Assembly (NCBI GenBank): GCA_964448045.1
Contig: CAYUVF010000004.1
Span: 1 to 64,000, forward strand
Reading direction: 5' to 3'
DNA: 64,000 nt
Source: CAYUVF01 sp964448045
GTDB taxonomy: Bacteria > Bacteroidota > Rhodothermia > Rhodothermales > Salinibacteraceae
The notes below the pieces were generated by a model. The model was not told the origin of the DNA and ran no database searches. It saw nothing but the letters and a program-made list of their open reading frames with translations. Positions 33,668 through 41,998 of the stretch are shown in pieces; the stretch's first letter is position 1, and each line of letters begins with the position of its first letter. The position numbers and the translations under genes were made by a program.

Positions 33668-36189
33668 AAGGTGTGCCCGATGCCAAAGTGCAGCTGCGGT
33701 GAGGCCGTACCGTCTTCGAGGAAGCCCTCGTTGAGCGGCAGCGGATCGTACATACGATACGCCAGATCGAGCCGCACGATCAGGTAGTCCCACGAAAGCC
33801 GGAGCCCCACCCCGGCACCGATGCCAATCTCCGACAGAAACGAGGTAGCCTGGAACCGCCCGGCCGGATCGCCCGGGTTGCGCGGCCCAAACCACACATT
33901 CCCGGCATCGACGAAGGTCGCCCCGAGCCAGTCGGTTGCGAGCACGTTGCGCAGGAGCGTAGTGCGCAGCTCGGCACTGGCCTCCAGCTTGATGTCGCCC
34001 CCCAGTACGTTGGTCGCCCCAGAGCCGCGCGTCACGGTGGTGTCGAGCGTCGCCCGTCCGGGCCCGAGCTCGCGGAGCGCCCAACCCCGCACGCTGGAGG
34101 CGCCGCCGCTGTAAAAGCGCCGGTCGAAGGGGACCACATCGGGCCGCCCCGTCGGATGCGCGATGCCGCCAAACAGCTTCAGGGCCAGCACCGTGCCGTC
34201 GCTGAGGGGCTTGTAGCGGCGCAGATCCGCCACGAAGCGCACGTACGGCCGGTAGATGAGCCGCCCCGAGGTGCCCTCTCCCAGAAACGGCAGCCCCGGC
34301 AGGCTGTTCTCCAGCGTATCGGGCGAGAAGGCGAGCCGGTCGAGCAGGTACGGCACCGTGTTGCCGACCTCGGCGGAGGCCTCGTAGCTGTACCCCCGCT
34401 CGCGCCGCAGCGGGTTGGTGTTCGATGCCCGCAGCGTGTACCGGATCGTGCTGTTGATCTGGGGCTGTGTATAATCCTCCAGAATCTGCGCGCGCTGGAC
34501 CGGATCGGTGATCAGCAGGCTGTCCCCCCGTCCGATTACCTTGTCGAGGAAATTCCGGCTAAAGCCGCTGAGCGTATCCGGATTGCTGAGGCTCACATCG
34601 AAAATATCCACCAGCGAGGTGAGCGTGGGCGTATGCTGCATATCGAGTTGCAGCCGCGTGGTGCCGCGCCCGCGGATGATGAGGCTGAGAGCGTCGCGCC
34701 GGGCCGTGAGCAGGCTGAAAGAGAGGCGCGTCCGCGCATCGTAGAGGTTGAGCGCATCGTCCAGCCGGCTGAAGGGGCGGATGAGATAGGGCGTGGTCAC
34801 CGATGTCGTAATCTCGGCCTGCGCCGAGGTCAAGAAGGTCAGATCGAAGTTGGCTGCGACCGATCCCGAAGCGCCGATGCGAAACGTTTCTCCCCCGCCG
34901 AGCAGGTTCGCATTCTGATACGTGACGCCCACGCCGGTGCCCAGTTCATTCTCGGCGCCGGGCACGACCTCGCTCCGCTGGATCATGAACGTCTCGGCCT
35001 GAATGCGGTGGCGGGGCTGGGTGCGCGCCTGAATCCGATGGGGCAGATACGCCAGCGTGGTGGTGTCGATCCGCGCCGTATCGGTTGCGAGCGGAGTCAG
35101 GTTCGTAAATGTGAAGATGCCGGTGCCCTCCAGCCGCCGCTTCGTCGCGAGCACGGCCGAGCGGTCGTACACCGCTCCCGGCGTAAACTGGAGTGCCCGC
35201 CGGAGCAGGGCCGGGCTGAGGCGCCGCTCCTGTTCCACCCGCGCCGTCACCTGTGGCGTGTACCCGTTGGCCGATTCGACTGGCACCTCCAGCGTGTCCG
35301 TCTGCGGCGAGGCGTCCTCCTCCGGTCCGGTGATGTCGAAGTGCACGTCGCCAAAGCGGTACCGCGCGCCCGTCTGGATGCGAAAGGTTACATCGAGCTG
35401 ATGCGGCTCCGGCTCTCGAACGAAGGCTCGGATCGAGTCGCGCGTGACGCGCGCGTAGCCCTCGTTGCGCAGGAACGTGAGCAAGCGCTGGCGCTCCTCC
35501 AACAATTCCGGGTTGGAGTAGCGATGCGCCTCCAGCGTAAAGCGCAGCGGCTCCTCCGGATCGACCTCGGGCGGCTCCAACACCGAGGCGCGCACGAGCC
35601 GGCGCTTTTGCTCCGCCGTCAACTGCTCCACGCCATCGTATGCGACCGTGCGGATGAGCGAAGGCGGCCCCGGATCGATGACGAAGATGACCTCTACCCG
35701 ATCGTCGCCCGCCTGCTCGATCGCAGCCGAGACGGCGGCGTCCCGAAAGCCCTGCTGCTCGTAAAACAGTCGCAGCCGGTCGACGTCGTTACCCACCCTC
35801 GCCGAGTCGATGTAGGCGGGAGGCTCGCCGTTGGCCTTGAGCGCACGCCCGAGCCGCTCGCCCAGCGTACCCGAATCGCCTAGCCGCCAGATCCAGCGCC
35901 ACCATGTAAAGCCGGGAATGTTCAGAAAACGGCGGTTGTGCGTCGTCCGGATATACTGCTGCAGCTCGCGGTCGGAAAAGACCGTGTTGCCCTCGAAATG
36001 AACGCTGCGCACGAGGGGCACATCGGCGGAGTCGGGCGGGAGCGGAGTCGGGGCCTGCGCCGCAGCATCACGCGGGCTCATCCAGCCTATCGACATGCCC
36101 AGCAGGGCCACCACAACCCATCCGCGCCATACGAGCCGCCAACAGGGCACGCAGGTATTGCACGGACCGCACAGAGAAGGAATGCTCAT
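33664..36189 (-). CDS. BamA/TamA-like outer-membrane assembly barrel
   Basis: An 841-aa Omp85-family protein. After a hydrophobic export segment (VVVALLGMSIGWM) come POTRA-type repeats (about 60-340, 'VRSVHFEGNTVFSDRELQQYI'-like in outline, 'FYEQQGFRDAAVSAAI', 'GARYRFGDVHFDI') and a barrel with the conserved 'FYSGGASSVRGWALRELGPG' region (VRGY/F-type motif), ending in 'FGIGHTF'. It could act in barrel-protein insertion or surface-protein assembly. ATG 36189 is chosen; 36207 would add six residues. The N-terminus has four Cys within ten residues (CGPCNTCVPC), which is unusual. Confidence 0.85.
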   Translation of the reverse strand: MSIPSLCGPCNTCVPCWRLVWRGWVVVALLGMSIGWMSPRDAAAQAPTPLPPDSADVPLVRSVHFEGNTVFSDRELQQYIRTTHNRRFLNIPGFTWWRWIWRLGDSGTLGERLGRALKANGEPPAYIDSARVGNDVDRLRLFYEQQGFRDAAVSAAIEQAGDDRVEVIFVIDPGPPSLIRTVAYDGVEQLTAEQKRRLVRASVLEPPEVDPEEPLRFTLEAHRYSNPELLEERQRLLTFLRNEGYARVTRDSIRAFVREPEPHQLDVTFRIQTGARYRFGDVHFDITGPEEDASPQTDTLEVPVESANGYTPQVTARVEQERRLSPALLRRALQFTPGAVYDRSAVLATKRRLEGTGIFTFTNLTPLATDTARIDTTTLAYLPHRIQARTQPRHRIQAETFMIQRSEVVPGAENELGTGVGVTYQNANLLGGGETFRIGASGSVAANFDLTFLTSAQAEITTSVTTPYLIRPFSRLDDALNLYDARTRLSFSLLTARRDALSLIIRGRGTTRLQLDMQHTPTLTSLVDIFDVSLSNPDTLSGFSRNFLDKVIGRGDSLLITDPVQRAQILEDYTQPQINSTIRYTLRASNTNPLRRERGYSYEASAEVGNTVPYLLDRLAFSPDTLENSLPGLPFLGEGTSGRLIYRPYVRFVADLRRYKPLSDGTVLALKLFGGIAHPTGRPDVVPFDRRFYSGGASSVRGWALRELGPGRATLDTTVTRGSGATNVLGGDIKLEASAELRTTLLRNVLATDWLGATFVDAGNVWFGPRNPGDPAGRFQATSFLSEIGIGAGVGLRLSWDYLIVRLDLAYRMYDPLPLNEGFLEDGTASPQLHFGIGHTF

Positions 36190-36248
36190 GGTGGATAGGC
36201 CCAACATCGGGGGACCGACCCCGTCGGGCAGGCGGGGCCAAACAACGA

Positions 36249-36275
36249 AAGGGCTCCTGAAGGCCAGGAACCCTT
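36249..36275 (-). terminator. Terminator hairpin after the M23 peptidase gene
   Basis: AAGGGCTCCTG (36249-36259) pairs with CAGGAACCCTT (36265-36275) with one mismatch. On the minus strand it follows the M23 stop by about 27 bp, and a T-rich stretch follows, so it terminates that gene before the BamA-like one begins. Confidence 0.6.
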
Positions 36276-36302
36276 ATCACCACGCATCAACCCGGCAGGT
36301 GT

Positions 36303-37280
36303 TCAGTCAATCGACGCGCTGGACTGTTCGCTCTGGGCCACCAACTGCTGATACTCGGACGGCGTCATGTCCGGCGCAAAGAACCGGACGGGGTTCAGGG
36401 TGCGGCCCTGCTCGTCCATAACTTCGTAGTGGAGGTGCGGCCCCGTCGAACGGCCCGAGTTGCCGCTGAATGCGATCGTATCGCCACGCGTCACGCTCCG
36501 CCCTCGGCGGACGCGATATGGGATCTCGGAGAGGTGGGCAAACCGGGTGATGTACCCCGCAGCCTCGTGCTCAATTTCGACGTAGCGGCCGTACGTCGAG
36601 CTGCGGCCAGTGCGCTTGACGACGCCGTCGCCGGGCGCCACCACAGGCGAGCCGGTCTCCAGCAGAATATCGACGCCCGCGTGCATCTTGCGCACGCCCA
36701 GCGTGGGATGCATGCGCATGCCATAGCCCGAGATGATCGTTCCATCGGCAGGGCGCAAGGCGGGCAGTTGGCGCAGCCGCTGCTGGCGCTGGGCAGCCAT
36801 CTGCTTGAGTTCGCGGAAGCTGGACGTCTGGAGGCTCATCTGGCGCTCCAGCTGGTCGAGCGTCTGCGCCGTCTCACGCAGCAGCGTCGATGTCCGCTGA
36901 TCAAACTGGTCGTACGCCGCATACGGATCGGTGCCGCCGATCCCCATCTGGCGCACATCGTTGGAGATGGGCTCAGCCTGCAGCAGCGTGCGGTACAGCT
37001 CCCGGTCGGCTTCGGCCAGGGCATCCAGTCGATCCGCAAAGCCCGACATGCGATCGTTGGCCTGGCTGAGCTGTTCCTGAAGCGCTTCGTTCTCGGCCCG
37101 GAGCGCGACCTCGTCCGGCGTCGTGATCCACTGCGCATCCATGACCCAGGCCAGAAACACGGCCAGCACGAGTGCGCTCACGCCGGTGACGACCCCGCGG
37201 CGCGTCCAATTCGTGGAGCGCTCCTCCACTTCCACGAAGGAGCACGTCTCCGGATCGTAATAGTATTTCTGTTGACTCAT
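36303..37280 (-). CDS. M23 family metallopeptidase, membrane-anchored
   Basis: A 325-aa protein with a single N-terminal membrane helix (VVTGVSALVLAVFLAWVM), a coiled-coil region (about 65-175, 'ALRAENEALQEQLSQANDRM') and a C-terminal LytM domain with 'MHAGVDILL' (H-x3-D zinc site) and 'GPHLHYEVM' (HxH). Both zinc motifs are intact, so it could cut peptidoglycan cross-links or regulate amidases. ATG 37280 (MSQQKYYYDPE) is used. A near-consensus sigma-70 promoter lies 87 bp upstream. Confidence 0.92.
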   Translation of the reverse strand: MSQQKYYYDPETCSFVEVEERSTNWTRRGVVTGVSALVLAVFLAWVMDAQWITTPDEVALRAENEALQEQLSQANDRMSGFADRLDALAEADRELYRTLLQAEPISNDVRQMGIGGTDPYAAYDQFDQRTSTLLRETAQTLDQLERQMSLQTSSFRELKQMAAQRQQRLRQLPALRPADGTIISGYGMRMHPTLGVRKMHAGVDILLETGSPVVAPGDGVVKRTGRSSTYGRYVEIEHEAAGYITRFAHLSEIPYRVRRGRSVTRGDTIAFSGNSGRSTGPHLHYEVMDEQGRTLNPVRFFAPDMTPSEYQQLVAQSEQSSASID

Positions 37281-37366
37281 GTCAGCAACTATTCGCTTCA
37301 GGCATGCGCACGGCACCAGCCAGCGTCCGGTGACGCCCGTGTTTTCGGAAGGCGCAAATCGGGTTC

Positions 37367-37395
37367 AATATAGACGGAGCACCCCCCGCTGTCAA
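37367..37395 (-). promoter_or_regulatory. Near-consensus sigma-70 promoter for the M23 peptidase gene
   Basis: On the minus strand, TTGACA (37390-37395) and TATATT (37367-37372) are separated by exactly 17 bp. The -35 is a perfect consensus and the -10 differs at one position from TATAAT. It points at the M23 gene, starting at 37280, and sits outside the upstream hprK coding region. Confidence 0.75.
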
Positions 37396-37488
37396 CCCGG
37401 CTGGATGGGAAGCGTGTGAAAAGACTGCACCGCCATCGCCACCCCCTGCGCCCGTAACGACCCTCAAAGGTCGGGCCGCAGGGCCGAG

Positions 37489-38505
37489 TTACTCGTAATC
37501 GCCTTCGAAATATTCGATGCCGCGCGCCGGCGCCGAGCCGCCGCCCCGCTGGATCCGCTCGCGCAGGCGCTGGGTGAACACCTCGGCTGGATCGTAGCCG
37601 TAGTGGCGCAGCAGGTAGTTCATCGCAATCACTTCGCAGATGACCGTGATATTTTTACCCGGCGTGATGGGCAATTGCACCATGGGCAGTTCCACATCGA
37701 GGATCTCGTGCGTGTCCTCAATCATGTCGATGCGGGTGTACTCCTTCTCGTCATCCCACAGCTGCATATTGACGACGATCTCCACCCGCTTCTGAAAGCG
37801 GATGGCGCGGATGCCGAACATGGCGCGGATGTCGACGAGCCCCAACCCGCGCACCTCCATAAAATGTTGGACGAGATCGGTGCCGGACCCCATCAGGATG
37901 GGGCCTTCTTCGCGGGTGACGATGACGACGTCGTCGGCCACGAGGCGGTGGCCGCGTTCGACGAGGTCGAGCGCCACCTCGCTCTTCCCAATGCCGGGCT
38001 TGCCGAGAAGCAGGATGCCAATCCCGTACACGTCGACCAGCGAGCCGTGGACCGACCGCTGCGGGGCAAACTGGTCGCTCAAAAACCGCCGGAGCATCTC
38101 CATAAACCGTACGGTGGGCAGCGGGGTGCGATAGACCGGGATCTCGGCGTCGGCGGCCTGCGCGACGAGCTCGGCATCGAGCATATTACCATCGGTGAGG
38201 ACGATGCACGGCAGCTCGAACTGGGTGATATGGGCGAATGCCGCGCGCTGCTCCTCCGTGCTGAGATGATCGAGGTACTGATTTTCGGTGTTGCCCAGAA
38301 TCTGCACGCGCTGGTACGTGAAGAGGTCAACATAGCCCGCCAGAGCCAGGCCCGGCCGGTGGAGCGTACTCTCGGTGATCGTGCCTCCCGTGGCGTCGGC
38401 GTCGTTTACCGCCTCCAGCTCCACGCCCACCGTCTCGCGCATCTGCTCGACCATAAACGCGACCGTGATCGACTCTTTCTGAAATGTCTTCGGCTCGTGC
38501 GGCAT
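37489..38505 (-). CDS. hprK: HPr kinase/phosphorylase
   Basis: A 338-aa enzyme that phosphorylates Ser46 of HPr and can reverse it, linking carbon status to PTS and catabolite control. It has a P-loop 'GKPGIGKSEVALDLVERGH' region, the family signature 'VRGLGLVDIRAMFG', and the N-terminal DRTGG-type domain with 'LYTxx'-free, 'LTDGNMLDAELV' motif. Starts at ATG 38505 (MPHEPKTFQKE); the frame upstream is heptad repeat. No HPr or PTS enzyme is in the window. Upstream neighbours are MoxR and a galactokinase-like protein. Confidence 0.93.
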   Translation of the reverse strand: MPHEPKTFQKESITVAFMVEQMRETVGVELEAVNDADATGGTITESTLHRPGLALAGYVDLFTYQRVQILGNTENQYLDHLSTEEQRAAFAHITQFELPCIVLTDGNMLDAELVAQAADAEIPVYRTPLPTVRFMEMLRRFLSDQFAPQRSVHGSLVDVYGIGILLLGKPGIGKSEVALDLVERGHRLVADDVVIVTREEGPILMGSGTDLVQHFMEVRGLGLVDIRAMFGIRAIRFQKRVEIVVNMQLWDDEKEYTRIDMIEDTHEILDVELPMVQLPITPGKNITVICEVIAMNYLLRHYGYDPAEVFTQRLRERIQRGGGSAPARGIEYFEGDYE

Positions 38506-38508
38506 GAT

Positions 38509-38599
38509 AACTACGATTGTCGAAGGTCGAAGGTCGAAGGTCGAGTAGTATAGGCTGCTGGTTTGGCCCAATTGGTCATTTCCCAATCGCCATTCGACA
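38509..38599 (-). repeat. Long heptad repeat array filling the hprK leader
   Basis: Thirteen consecutive 7-bp units run from 38509 to 38599 in one phase. Three are identical (AAGGTCG at 38523, 38530, 38537) with near matches on each side; the distal ones decay to a loose TTNNNCA pattern. The array occupies nearly all of the 100-bp gap between moxR and hprK and ends 3 bp before the ATG. Confidence 0.8.
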
Positions 38600-38605
38600 C
38601 CCGGA

Positions 38606-39601
38606 TCAGGGCACCTCGACGGCGTCGAGGAGGCGCTGGACGAGGTCGCCGGCGGTGATCTCCTCAGCCTCGGCTTCGTAGGTGATGACGATGCGGTGGC
38701 GCATTACGTCGGGCGCAATCGTGCGCACGTCTTCGGGGGTGACGTAGGCGCGGTGCTGCAAGAACGCATGGGCCCGCGCGGCCAGGTTGAGGTTGATGCT
38801 GGCGCGCGGCGAGGCGCCGTACTCGATCAGCGGCTCCAGCGCTTCCAACCCCGCCTCGACCGGGCGCCGCGAGGCGAACACGAGGTCGATGATGTACTGC
38901 TCCACCCGCTCGTCGATATACATGTCATCGAGGACGGTGCGCGCCGTCAGCACCTGCTCGGGAGTGACGGCGGGCTGCACCTCGGGCTGCTTCGCCGTGC
39001 GGGCCATCCGCCGCATAATCTCCAGCTCCTCATCACGCGTGGGGTAATCGACCGTGATCTTGAGCATGAAACGATCGACCTGCGCCTCAGGCAACGGGTA
39101 CGTTCCCTCCTGCTCGATGGGATTCTGCGTGGCGAGCACAAGGAAGGGATCCTCCAGCGGGAACGTCTCGTCGCCGATGGTTACCTGCCGCTCCTGCATA
39201 CTCTCCAGGAGCGCGCTCTGCACCTTCGCCGGGGACCGGTTGATCTCGTCGGCGAGGATAATGTGGGAGAAGATGGGACCCTTTTTGATGGAGAAACTGC
39301 CCTTGTTCTGATTGTAAACGAGCGTACCCAGCAGGTCGGCGGGGAGCAGATCGGGCGTAAACTGGATGCGCTGGAAGTCGGTACCGATGGCATCGGCGAG
39401 GGCGCTGACGGTGAGCGTCTTCGCCAAGCCGGGGACGCCTTCAAGCAGAACGTGCCCATCGGCCAGCAGGCCGATTAGCAGGCGTTCGATCATGTACTGT
39501 TGCCCGACAACAACGCGCCCGATCTCATCCAGCAGGTCGTCGACAAAGGCGCTCTCGCGGGCGATGCGTTCTTTGACGCGACCGAGATCAAACTGAGGCA
39601 T
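38606..39601 (-). CDS. MoxR-family AAA ATPase
   Basis: A 331-aa AAA+ chaperone. Walker A is 'LEGVPGLAKTLTV', Walker B 'IILADEINRSPAKVQ', sensor 1 'LVLATQNPIEQEGTYPLPEAQ' (pattern), and arginine finger 'DRFMLK'. MoxR proteins insert cofactors or mature secreted proteins, normally with VWA and DUF58 partners; none lies beside it here, which is unusual. ATG 39601. The galactokinase-like gene lies 36 bp upstream. Confidence 0.93.
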   Translation of the reverse strand: MPQFDLGRVKERIARESAFVDDLLDEIGRVVVGQQYMIERLLIGLLADGHVLLEGVPGLAKTLTVSALADAIGTDFQRIQFTPDLLPADLLGTLVYNQNKGSFSIKKGPIFSHIILADEINRSPAKVQSALLESMQERQVTIGDETFPLEDPFLVLATQNPIEQEGTYPLPEAQVDRFMLKITVDYPTRDEELEIMRRMARTAKQPEVQPAVTPEQVLTARTVLDDMYIDERVEQYIIDLVFASRRPVEAGLEALEPLIEYGASPRASINLNLAARAHAFLQHRAYVTPEDVRTIAPDVMRHRIVITYEAEAEEITAGDLVQRLLDAVEVP

Positions 39602-39637
39602 AAAATGCGGATGGGGCAGTCGGGAGAGCGCGGGATG

Positions 39638-40888
39638 CTACAGGAGCATCGTATCGGGCGTGGCGTCGAAGCGCTGCTGGAAAGCCTCGACGATGCGATC
39701 CAGCGAGGGCGGTACGGCGAAGGGCTGGCCCACGACGATGACATAGCCGCTGCGGCCCGTCATGCTGGCGCCGTACATGCTTTCCATCGTCATGCCCTCG
39801 ACCTGGTCGACGAGGAAGTCGGGCCGCTCGTGGGTCGCCTTCCAGTCGTCCCGGCGGGACGCGTGCGACATGAGCAGCAGCGCGCCGACCATCTGCCAGT
39901 CGCCCTGGCGCAGGGCGGCGACCATCTTCTGGACGCGCCGGTTCTCGGTAACGAGGTGGCGCGCGATGGGCTGGAGCGCGGGAGCGAGCACATCGAGGGC
40001 GCCGGGAAGCGTCCGATGCTCCAGCTCCCGAAAGGAGTCGAGCCCGGCAAAGCCGTTCGCACGCAACTGGTCGAGCGCCTCATCGGCCTGATCACGGCGG
40101 GTCCGGTAGAAGGCCGAATCGCGCGCCAGCGGACCGCCCGGATCGAGCAGACTCCAGCCGAGGCTATCGCGCGCCTCGGTCTCGACGGCCAGATGTTCAC
40201 GCGTGGCCGTATCGACAAGCACGAACGACGCGGAGGCATCGGCGGCCGTGGCGATGAGGTGGCCGATACTGTAGGGCAGGCCGGTGCAATCGGCTACGAG
40301 CTGGCGCAACAGGGGCAGTTGCGCCCCCAGATCGTCCCGGGCACGCTCGGGATCCAGTGCGCGAAGCGCTTCGACAGCGGCTACGGCGAGAGCGGCCAAA
40401 TAGGCGTCGAGGCACACCGCGGGGATGGTGCTCACGACGGCGATCTCCACGGCCTGGCCAGCCGGGCTCCACTGCGCGACTACGCGCCGGACGGTGCGCG
40501 CCCACATCGGCGAGGCCTCGGCTGCCGCGGGCTGATCCGGGTCGGTCTCCAGCGACCAGTCGACGTCGCTGCCCTCGAAGACGAGCCGCGCGTGTCCTTC
40601 GGCGGCGCGGCGCACGGCCACGGCGGTGCCCTGACGCAACGGCATCAGAAGGGCGAAGCCGTTCGAGTAGTTCGTCTGGTCGGCCAGCACGCTGACGGCG
40701 CCGTGGGCAAATGCCGTTTCGGCCGGTGCCTCGGATGGCCCAAAGCGGTCGTGGAGCAGGTCTTGGGCCCGCTCGATCAGCGTTTCGGGCGGGTGCGCCG
40801 CCTGATCCTGCATCCGGTCGAGCGCCTGAAGGAAGGGCCGCACGAACGGCGGCGTTTCCTCATCAAAATGGAACAGGTCGGATGACAT
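39638..40888 (-). CDS. Galactokinase-fold GHMP homologue with lost catalytic motifs
   Basis: A 416-aa protein aligned by eye to galactokinase along its length. The sugar-binding 'GEHTDYNGG' equivalent is 'LADQTNYSNG' (68-77), the ATP loop 'STIPLGAGLSSSA' is 'STIPAVCLDAYLA' (153-165), the catalytic 'CGIMDQ' is 'YSIGHL' (206-211) and the third motif 'MTGGGFGG' is 'MTGRSGYV' (376-383). Flanks are well kept: 'FVLVDTATREHLAVE', 'HLVTENRRVQKMV' and 'LLLMSHASRRDDW'. All four functional motifs are altered, so galactokinase activity is very unlikely; a binding or regulatory role is possible. Confidence 0.8.
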   Translation of the reverse strand: MSSDLFHFDEETPPFVRPFLQALDRMQDQAAHPPETLIERAQDLLHDRFGPSEAPAETAFAHGAVSVLADQTNYSNGFALLMPLRQGTAVAVRRAAEGHARLVFEGSDVDWSLETDPDQPAAAEASPMWARTVRRVVAQWSPAGQAVEIAVVSTIPAVCLDAYLAALAVAAVEALRALDPERARDDLGAQLPLLRQLVADCTGLPYSIGHLIATAADASASFVLVDTATREHLAVETEARDSLGWSLLDPGGPLARDSAFYRTRRDQADEALDQLRANGFAGLDSFRELEHRTLPGALDVLAPALQPIARHLVTENRRVQKMVAALRQGDWQMVGALLLMSHASRRDDWKATHERPDFLVDQVEGMTMESMYGASMTGRSGYVIVVGQPFAVPPSLDRIVEAFQQRFDATPDTMLL

Positions 40889-41017
40889 AGTGGGATTCCG
40901 GCCGTGGCGGCGAAGCCTCGCAGGGGCATGATCGCGCTATCCGCGACCACGTATGGCGACAGTGTTCAGGGTACAATCTACACGGCGACACATGCAAGGG
41001 CGATGCGTAAGCGTGAC

Positions 41018-41941
41018 TTATACGTCAAAACGATGGCCCGGGTGCAAATCGTATCCGTTGAGGAAGTCGGCCGCGTTGAGACGCGTGCGGCCCGGCTGCT
41101 GGATGGTGACAATCTCGACGGCATCATCGCCACAGGCCACCACGATGCGATCGTCGGCTTCAAGAACGGTGCCGGGCGGTCCGCTGCCCTCGGCCCGGAG
41201 GGAGCGGTAGATCTTGAGCCGCGTGCCCTCATGCCGTGTCCACGCGCCCGGATACGGCGAGAGGCCGCGGATGTGGTTGTGCACCTCGGCCCCGGATTTG
41301 CCCCACGGGATCTGGCAATCCTCGGTGTGAATCTTGGGCGCGGGTGTGGCTTTGCTGTCGTCCTGCGGATGCGTCTGCACCGTCCCCTGATCGATCTGGC
41401 GAACCGTTTCGACGACGGCCTCGGCGCCGAGGACCTTCATGCGGTCGTGCACCTCGCCCGCCGTCTCATTCGGCCCGATGGACATCGGCTTCTGCAGGAT
41501 GATCTGGCCGGTGTCGACCTTCTCCTTCAGAAAGAAGGTAGTGACCCCCGTCTCCGTCTCGCCGTTGATGACAGCCCAGTTGATGGGCGCGGCGCCGCGG
41601 TATTTGGGCAGTAGCGATCCGTGCAGGTTGAAAGCCCCCTTCGTAGCCGGCGTGAACACCGCGGGCGGCAGAATCTTGAACGCGACGACCACGATCAGCT
41701 CCGGCTCCAGCGCGGCCACGTCCTCGGCAAACGCCTCGCTCTTGACCGACTCGGGCTGCAGAATCGAGTCGATGCCCGCGTCCAGCGCCGCCTTTTTCAC
41801 CGGGGTGGGTGTCACCTTCTGGCCGCGACCGCGCGGCCGATCGGGACCGGTGGCAACAGCCTCGGGGCGGTAGCCGGCGTCGATCAAGTGCTCCAACGAG
41901 GGCACCGCAAACGCCGGCGTGCCCATAAAGACGATGCGCAT
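41018..41941 (-). CDS. fmt: Methionyl-tRNA formyltransferase
   Basis: A 307-aa enzyme that formylates initiator Met-tRNA using 10-formyl-THF. It starts with 'MRIVFMGTPAFAVPSLEHL' and contains the catalytic signature 'NLHGSLLPKYRGAAPINWA' (Asn, His and later Asp in 'GVTTFFLKEKVDTGQII'). The C-terminal OB-like domain is present and length is normal. ATG 41941. It follows ftsY on the same strand, separated by a heptad array. Confidence 0.96.
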   Translation of the reverse strand: MRIVFMGTPAFAVPSLEHLIDAGYRPEAVATGPDRPRGRGQKVTPTPVKKAALDAGIDSILQPESVKSEAFAEDVAALEPELIVVVAFKILPPAVFTPATKGAFNLHGSLLPKYRGAAPINWAVINGETETGVTTFFLKEKVDTGQIILQKPMSIGPNETAGEVHDRMKVLGAEAVVETVRQIDQGTVQTHPQDDSKATPAPKIHTEDCQIPWGKSGAEVHNHIRGLSPYPGAWTRHEGTRLKIYRSLRAEGSGPPGTVLEADDRIVVACGDDAVEIVTIQQPGRTRLNAADFLNGYDLHPGHRFDV

Positions 41942-41946
41942 GGGAG

Positions 41947-41988
41947 ATTCGGGTTCTGAGTTCCAGGATTCAGGGTTGCGCGTTCGCT
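41947..41988 (-). repeat. Heptad repeat array in the fmt leader
   Basis: Six 7-bp units (41947, 41954, 41961, 41968, 41975, 41982) with a plus-strand pattern of WTTCNGG/KTTCGNN. The best are ATTCGGG, TTCCAGG and ATTCAGG. It spans most of the 57-bp gap between ftsY and fmt, ending 5 bp before the ATG. Confidence 0.65.
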
Positions 41989-41998
41989 CCCGACCGAC

